A stretch of DNA of 10,089 nt from Spirochaetales bacterium (GTDB taxonomy: Bacteria > Spirochaetota > Spirochaetia > Treponematales > Rectinemataceae), in assembly GCA_015657395.1 (NCBI GenBank), contig JADLKI010000011.1:189128-199216 (forward strand), read 5' to 3'. Shown piece by piece: positions 7,962-10,089 of the stretch. Position 1 is the stretch's first letter. Every line of letters starts with the position of its first letter. Both the position numbers and the translations under genes were made by a program. The notes beneath the pieces were generated by a model. The model was not told where the DNA came from, did not search any database, and saw only the letters and a list, made by a program, of their open reading frames with translations.

Positions 7962-7999
7962 AAAAAGCGGGAAACGGAAGCCCGGAGGCCCGTTTCCCG
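7962..7999 (-). terminator. Intraoperonic terminator/attenuator between binding-protein and permease genes
   Basis: Perfect 10-bp arms CGGGAAACGG (7968-7977) and CCGTTTCCCG (7990-7999) enclose a further GCC/GGC pairing. In the minus-strand transcript the hairpin is followed by C and then five T residues (7962-7966). It lies 29 bp after the binding-protein stop and about 30 bp before the permease start. It should act as a leaky intrinsic terminator or 3' stabiliser, leaving more binding-protein mRNA than permease mRNA, which is a common arrangement in ABC operons. Confidence 0.75.
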
Positions 8000-8028
8000 G
8001 ATAAAAGACTTCCCTCGGGGAGACTGAT

Positions 8029-8985
8029 TTATTTACCGTATATCTTTGTGAATTTTGCGTTGACCACTTCCCTCGGTTCCACTGCCGTGAAGAGGTTGAG
8101 GTTCCCAAGGTCGGGCAGTCCGGCAGGGGGCGCCACATCGTTCCTTGCGGAGCGGCGGTTGATCACCTTGACGGCGATGGCGTGTGCCTCTTTGGAGCAG
8201 AGGAAATCCAGCACTTTTTTGGCAAGTTCGGGGTTGGGCCCGTTCTTGATGAGACCGCAGGCGTCCATCTGGACGGTCACGGCATCCTTGGCGTAGATGA
8301 CCTCGATGGGCAATTTCTGGGCCTTCCATGTCGCGCCGAGGTCTTCGTTTATAAAGCCCACCGGCAGCTCACCGTCCTTGACGGCCGTGAACATCTGGTC
8401 CGACCCGGGGAGCACGACGCTGTTCTGCACGAGTTTCTCGATGAAATCCCAGCCGAATGCGCTCGAAAGTCCCGAAACGATGGTGTAGCCCGTCCCCGAC
8501 TTGTTGGGATCGGCAAGAGCCACGCCGCCGGCCTTCTTCCATGCCGGATTGAGAAGGTCCTTTGCGTTCTTGGGATAGTCGGCCGGCTTCACCAGATTCG
8601 TGTTGACCAGGATCGCCTGGCAGAAAATGGTGAAGGCGTGCCACTTGTGGTTGGGGTCCTTCGAGACCATGTATTTGTCTTCGGGCGAATCGTAGGCGGC
8701 GAAGAGATCCGAATTCCCGTCGAACACGGCGAGATTGTCTCCGCCCCACAGAATGTCGGCGGCCGGATTGTTCTTCTCGGCCTGGAGCCTCGCGACGATC
8801 TCCCCCGTGCCGGCCTTCACCAGGTTGACAGTTATGGAAGGATATTTCGCCCTGAGGGCGTCGAGTATGGGAGTGGTGATCTCGGGCCCGCTCATTGTGT
8901 AGATGGTCACAGTGTTGGAAGCGGCCGCCAGAGGGATAAGTCCCGCCACTGCGATGAGCAGGACAAAAATGAGGGTGCGTTTCAT
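8029..8985 (-). CDS. Periplasmic solute-binding protein, FbpA/AfuA/aminoethylphosphonate-binding class
   Basis: This is the ligand-capturing subunit of the right-hand importer, 318 residues. Residues 1-22 are a signal peptide (MKRTLIFVLL..LAAAS) with no lipobox cysteine, so the mature protein should be periplasmic. The mature protein starts with the class-typical 'NTVTIYTMSGPE' strand (24-35). It has 'PAADILWGGDN' (74-84), the conserved 'DPNKSGTGY' loop (159-167), and a C-terminal 'INRRSARNDVAPPAGLPDL' region (275-293) seen in this class. I do not see the adjacent tyrosine pair that binds ferric iron in FbpA, so an organic, probably anionic, ligand is more likely than iron; this is inference. 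ATG at 8985 is preferred over the in-frame ATG at 9018, because AGGAGG (8990-8995) precedes it and the signal peptide begins there. It is the first gene after the promoter. Confidence 0.93.
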   Translation of the reverse strand: MKRTLIFVLLIAVAGLIPLAAASNTVTIYTMSGPEITTPILDALRAKYPSITVNLVKAGTGEIVARLQAEKNNPAADILWGGDNLAVFDGNSDLFAAYDSPEDKYMVSKDPNHKWHAFTIFCQAILVNTNLVKPADYPKNAKDLLNPAWKKAGGVALADPNKSGTGYTIVSGLSSAFGWDFIEKLVQNSVVLPGSDQMFTAVKDGELPVGFINEDLGATWKAQKLPIEVIYAKDAVTVQMDACGLIKNGPNPELAKKVLDFLCSKEAHAIAVKVINRRSARNDVAPPAGLPDLGNLNLFTAVEPREVVNAKFTKIYGK

Positions 8986-8999
8986 GGAACCTCCTATTA

Positions 9000-9028
9000 T
9001 GGATATATCCAAATCCATTATTGGATAT
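9000..9028. promoter_or_regulatory. Operator cluster of TGGATAT/ATATCCA half-sites at the transcription start
   Basis: A perfect 12-bp palindrome TGGATATATCCA (9000-9011) lies beside an inverted repeat ATCCA-N4-TGGAT (9013-9026). Viewed as direct repeats, ATTATGGATATA (8996-9007) recurs as ATTATTGGATATA (9017-9029), 21 bp apart, or about two helical turns. The cluster covers the predicted transcription start and leader of the binding-protein operon, just above its ribosome-binding site. It is well placed for repression by the divergently encoded GntR/LacI-type regulator. That pairing is inferred from position. Confidence 0.6.
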
Positions 9029-9033
9029 AAAGA

Positions 9034-9062
9034 ATGGTACGGCCTTATGGGATTCCTGTCAA
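9034..9062 (-). promoter_or_regulatory. Sigma70-type promoter of the transporter-hydrolase operon
   Basis: On the minus strand a perfect TTGACA -35 (9057-9062) is separated by 17 bp from TACCAT (9034-9039). The predicted start falls near 9027, giving a leader of about 40 nt to the ATG at 8985. The operator-like repeats at 9000-9028 begin at that start point. The weaker -10 and the repressor-type operator suggest induction by a ligand of the divergent regulator. Confidence 0.7.
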
Positions 9063-9130
9063 GCTTTTTCTTTGTTTTATCCCGATTTTGGGCTTTTGCC
9101 GATATTTAGCGCGAATATTGCATATTTTTC

Positions 9131-9159
9131 TTGACTTTCTGCCATACTCGTGCGATCAT
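9131..9159 (+). promoter_or_regulatory. Candidate promoter of the divergent regulator gene
   Basis: TTGACT (9131-9136) is followed after 17 bp by GATCAT (9154-9159), a weak -10. Transcription would start near 9166, about 20 nt before the ATG at 9185. An alternative pair, TTGCAT (9119-9124) with CATACT (9143-9148) and an 18-bp spacer, overlaps it. One of the two is likely used, but the sequence alone does not decide which. Confidence 0.4.
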
Positions 9160-9165
9160 AATAAT

Positions 9166-9186
9166 ACCAAATATAGGACCAAATAT
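9166..9186 (+). repeat. Tandem ACCAAATAT repeat over the regulator's ribosome-binding site and start
   Basis: The 9-bp word ACCAAATAT occurs at 9166-9174 and again at 9178-9186, a 12-bp period. The copies flank AGGA (9175-9178), and the second runs into the ATG at 9185. CCAAAT also occurs in the operator cluster (9009-9014). It could be an autoregulatory binding site, or simply AT-rich leader sequence. Confidence 0.35.
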
Positions 9187-10089
9187 GGGCTACAAAAAAT
9201 ACGAGATGGTGACCCGCGGCATTCTCGGAAAGATCGAGTCAGGAGAATGGGGGCCCGGGACACAGATTCTTGCCGAACGCAAGCTCGCCGAACTCTTCAA
9301 AGTGAGCAGAATCACCGTTCAAAAGGCCCTCGATGACCTGGTCGAACGGAATATACTCGAACGCCCTTCCGGCCGGAACGGGACATTCGTGCGCTCCGAT
9401 TCCGGGATTTCCTCGGGGATGGCCTCCCGGAAAGAATCGCGGCTGGTGGGCGTCGCCATCGACGACATCTCCGACAGCTTCGGGGCCCACATTCTCAGGG
9501 GCATAGAGGACTGCCTCTGGAACAGGCGCTACCACACCATCATCTGCAACGTGGACCGGAACTTCCGCAAAGTGGAGGATTACTTCCTTTCCCTGTCGGA
9601 ACAGAACATCGATGGAGTGATCTTTTCTCCGGTCATCGAAAGCAATGGCTATGAAGAAAAAAACCGGACGATCATCGACAGGCTCGACCGGCAGAAGACA
9701 CCCCTCGTGCTCCTGGACCGGACGATCACCGATGCGCGTAGGAATTTCGTCTCGACCAACCACCGGGAAGCGTCGCGGCGCCTCGCGACCGATTTCATCG
9801 CGAGAGGGAAGCACCGGCGCCTCATACTCGTCACGGGCGTCAGCTGTTCGAGCATCGCCGAACGGGAAGAAGGTTTTCTGGATGCAGTGCGGGCCGCGGG
9901 GCTCGATCTCGACGAACAGCGCATCGTGCGGCTGAACGACAATCTCCTCTTTCCGGAACTTCGGTCGGACAGCCCCTACATTGAAGAAATACGGGAGGCC
10001 CTCGGCGACGTCGACGGGGCCACCGGCTTCGTGGCGCTGAACGGCCGCCTCCTGCGCGGCGCTTCATTGGCGCTCTGCAGGATGGGCTT
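9185..10089 (+). CDS. GntR-type transcription regulator with LacI-like sensor domain (partial, right edge)
   Basis: The open frame gives 301 residues before the window ends. Residues 5-70 form a GntR winged helix-turn-helix, with the signature 'GTQILAERKLAELFKVSRITVQKALDDL' spanning 25-52 and the wing near 60-70. A short linker leads into a LacI/periplasmic-binding-protein-like sensor from about 86 (RLVGVAIDDISDSFGAHILRGIEDCL), with family-typical segments 'NIDGVIFSPV' (141-150), 'PLVLLDR' (173-179) and a 'REEGFLDAVRAAGL' helix (227-240). This architecture is that of AraR-like regulators, which release DNA on binding a sugar. ATG at 9185 is supported by AGGA (9175-9178) 6 nt upstream and by the conserved start of the domain. 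Divergence from the transporter operon, with operator-like repeats between, makes it the likely local repressor. The C-terminal end of the sensor domain is outside the window. Confidence 0.93.
   Translation, partial: MGYKKYEMVTRGILGKIESGEWGPGTQILAERKLAELFKVSRITVQKALDDLVERNILERPSGRNGTFVRSDSGISSGMASRKESRLVGVAIDDISDSFGAHILRGIEDCLWNRRYHTIICNVDRNFRKVEDYFLSLSEQNIDGVIFSPVIESNGYEEKNRTIIDRLDRQKTPLVLLDRTITDARRNFVSTNHREASRRLATDFIARGKHRRLILVTGVSCSSIAEREEGFLDAVRAAGLDLDEQRIVRLNDNLLFPELRSDSPYIEEIREALGDVDGATGFVALNGRLLRGASLALCRMG

Noticed and set aside
8029..8985. Reading the right-hand binding protein as a ferric iron-binding FbpA
   Set aside because: The adjacent C-terminal tyrosine pair typical of iron ligands is not visible, and the operon ends in a glycosidase, which points to an organic substrate.
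9081..9118. Short inverted repeats such as CCC-N6-GGG and ATATT-N7-AATAT in the divergent intergenic region
   Set aside because: Arms of 3-5 bp in AT-rich DNA are expected by chance, and they are not placed symmetrically to either promoter.

Overview
The window carries two carbohydrate-type ABC uptake loci on the minus strand and a divergent regulator on the plus strand. The organism looks like a diderm bacterium: both solute-binding proteins have ordinary signal peptides without a lipobox cysteine, as expected for soluble periplasmic proteins. Ribosome-binding sites are strong (AGGAGG), two genes appear to start with TTG, and most of the window is GC-rich. The overall style would fit a GC-rich free-living spirochaete, but the sequence does not prove the taxon.

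Right-hand locus (about 2376-10089). A divergent GntR-type regulator with a LacI-like sensor domain (9185 to the right edge, incomplete) faces an operon read leftward. The operon encodes a periplasmic binding protein of the iron/aminoethylphosphonate/hexose-phosphate class (8029-8985), a 691-residue fused two-domain permease (5856-7931), a TOBE-containing ATPase (4805-5869) and a cytoplasmic GH63/MGH1-like (alpha/alpha)6-barrel glycoside hydrolase (2376-4808). The last three genes overlap one another. A good sigma70-type promoter lies in the divergent intergenic region, with a cluster of TGGATAT/ATATCCA half-sites over its predicted transcription start. A hairpin plus T-run between the binding-protein and permease genes probably sets the binding protein above the membrane components. 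The likely logic is capture of a ligand, possibly an anionic glycoside or sugar phosphate, import, cleavage in the cytosol, and induction through the local regulator.

Left-hand locus (1-2280). A family 1 sugar-binding protein (898-2163) is followed after 3 bp by a MalF-type permease (1-894, C-terminus cut by the window edge). It has its own promoter (TTGACG-N17-TACACT) preceded by an AT-rich dyad unlike the right-hand operator. It is visibly less GC-rich than the right-hand operon. The usual second permease would lie beyond the left edge, and no ATPase of its own is in the window.

The only non-coding stretches are 2164-2375 and 8986-9184, each about 200 bp and filled with the regulatory elements listed. 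No RNA genes, CRISPR arrays, insertion sequences or integration sites were seen.
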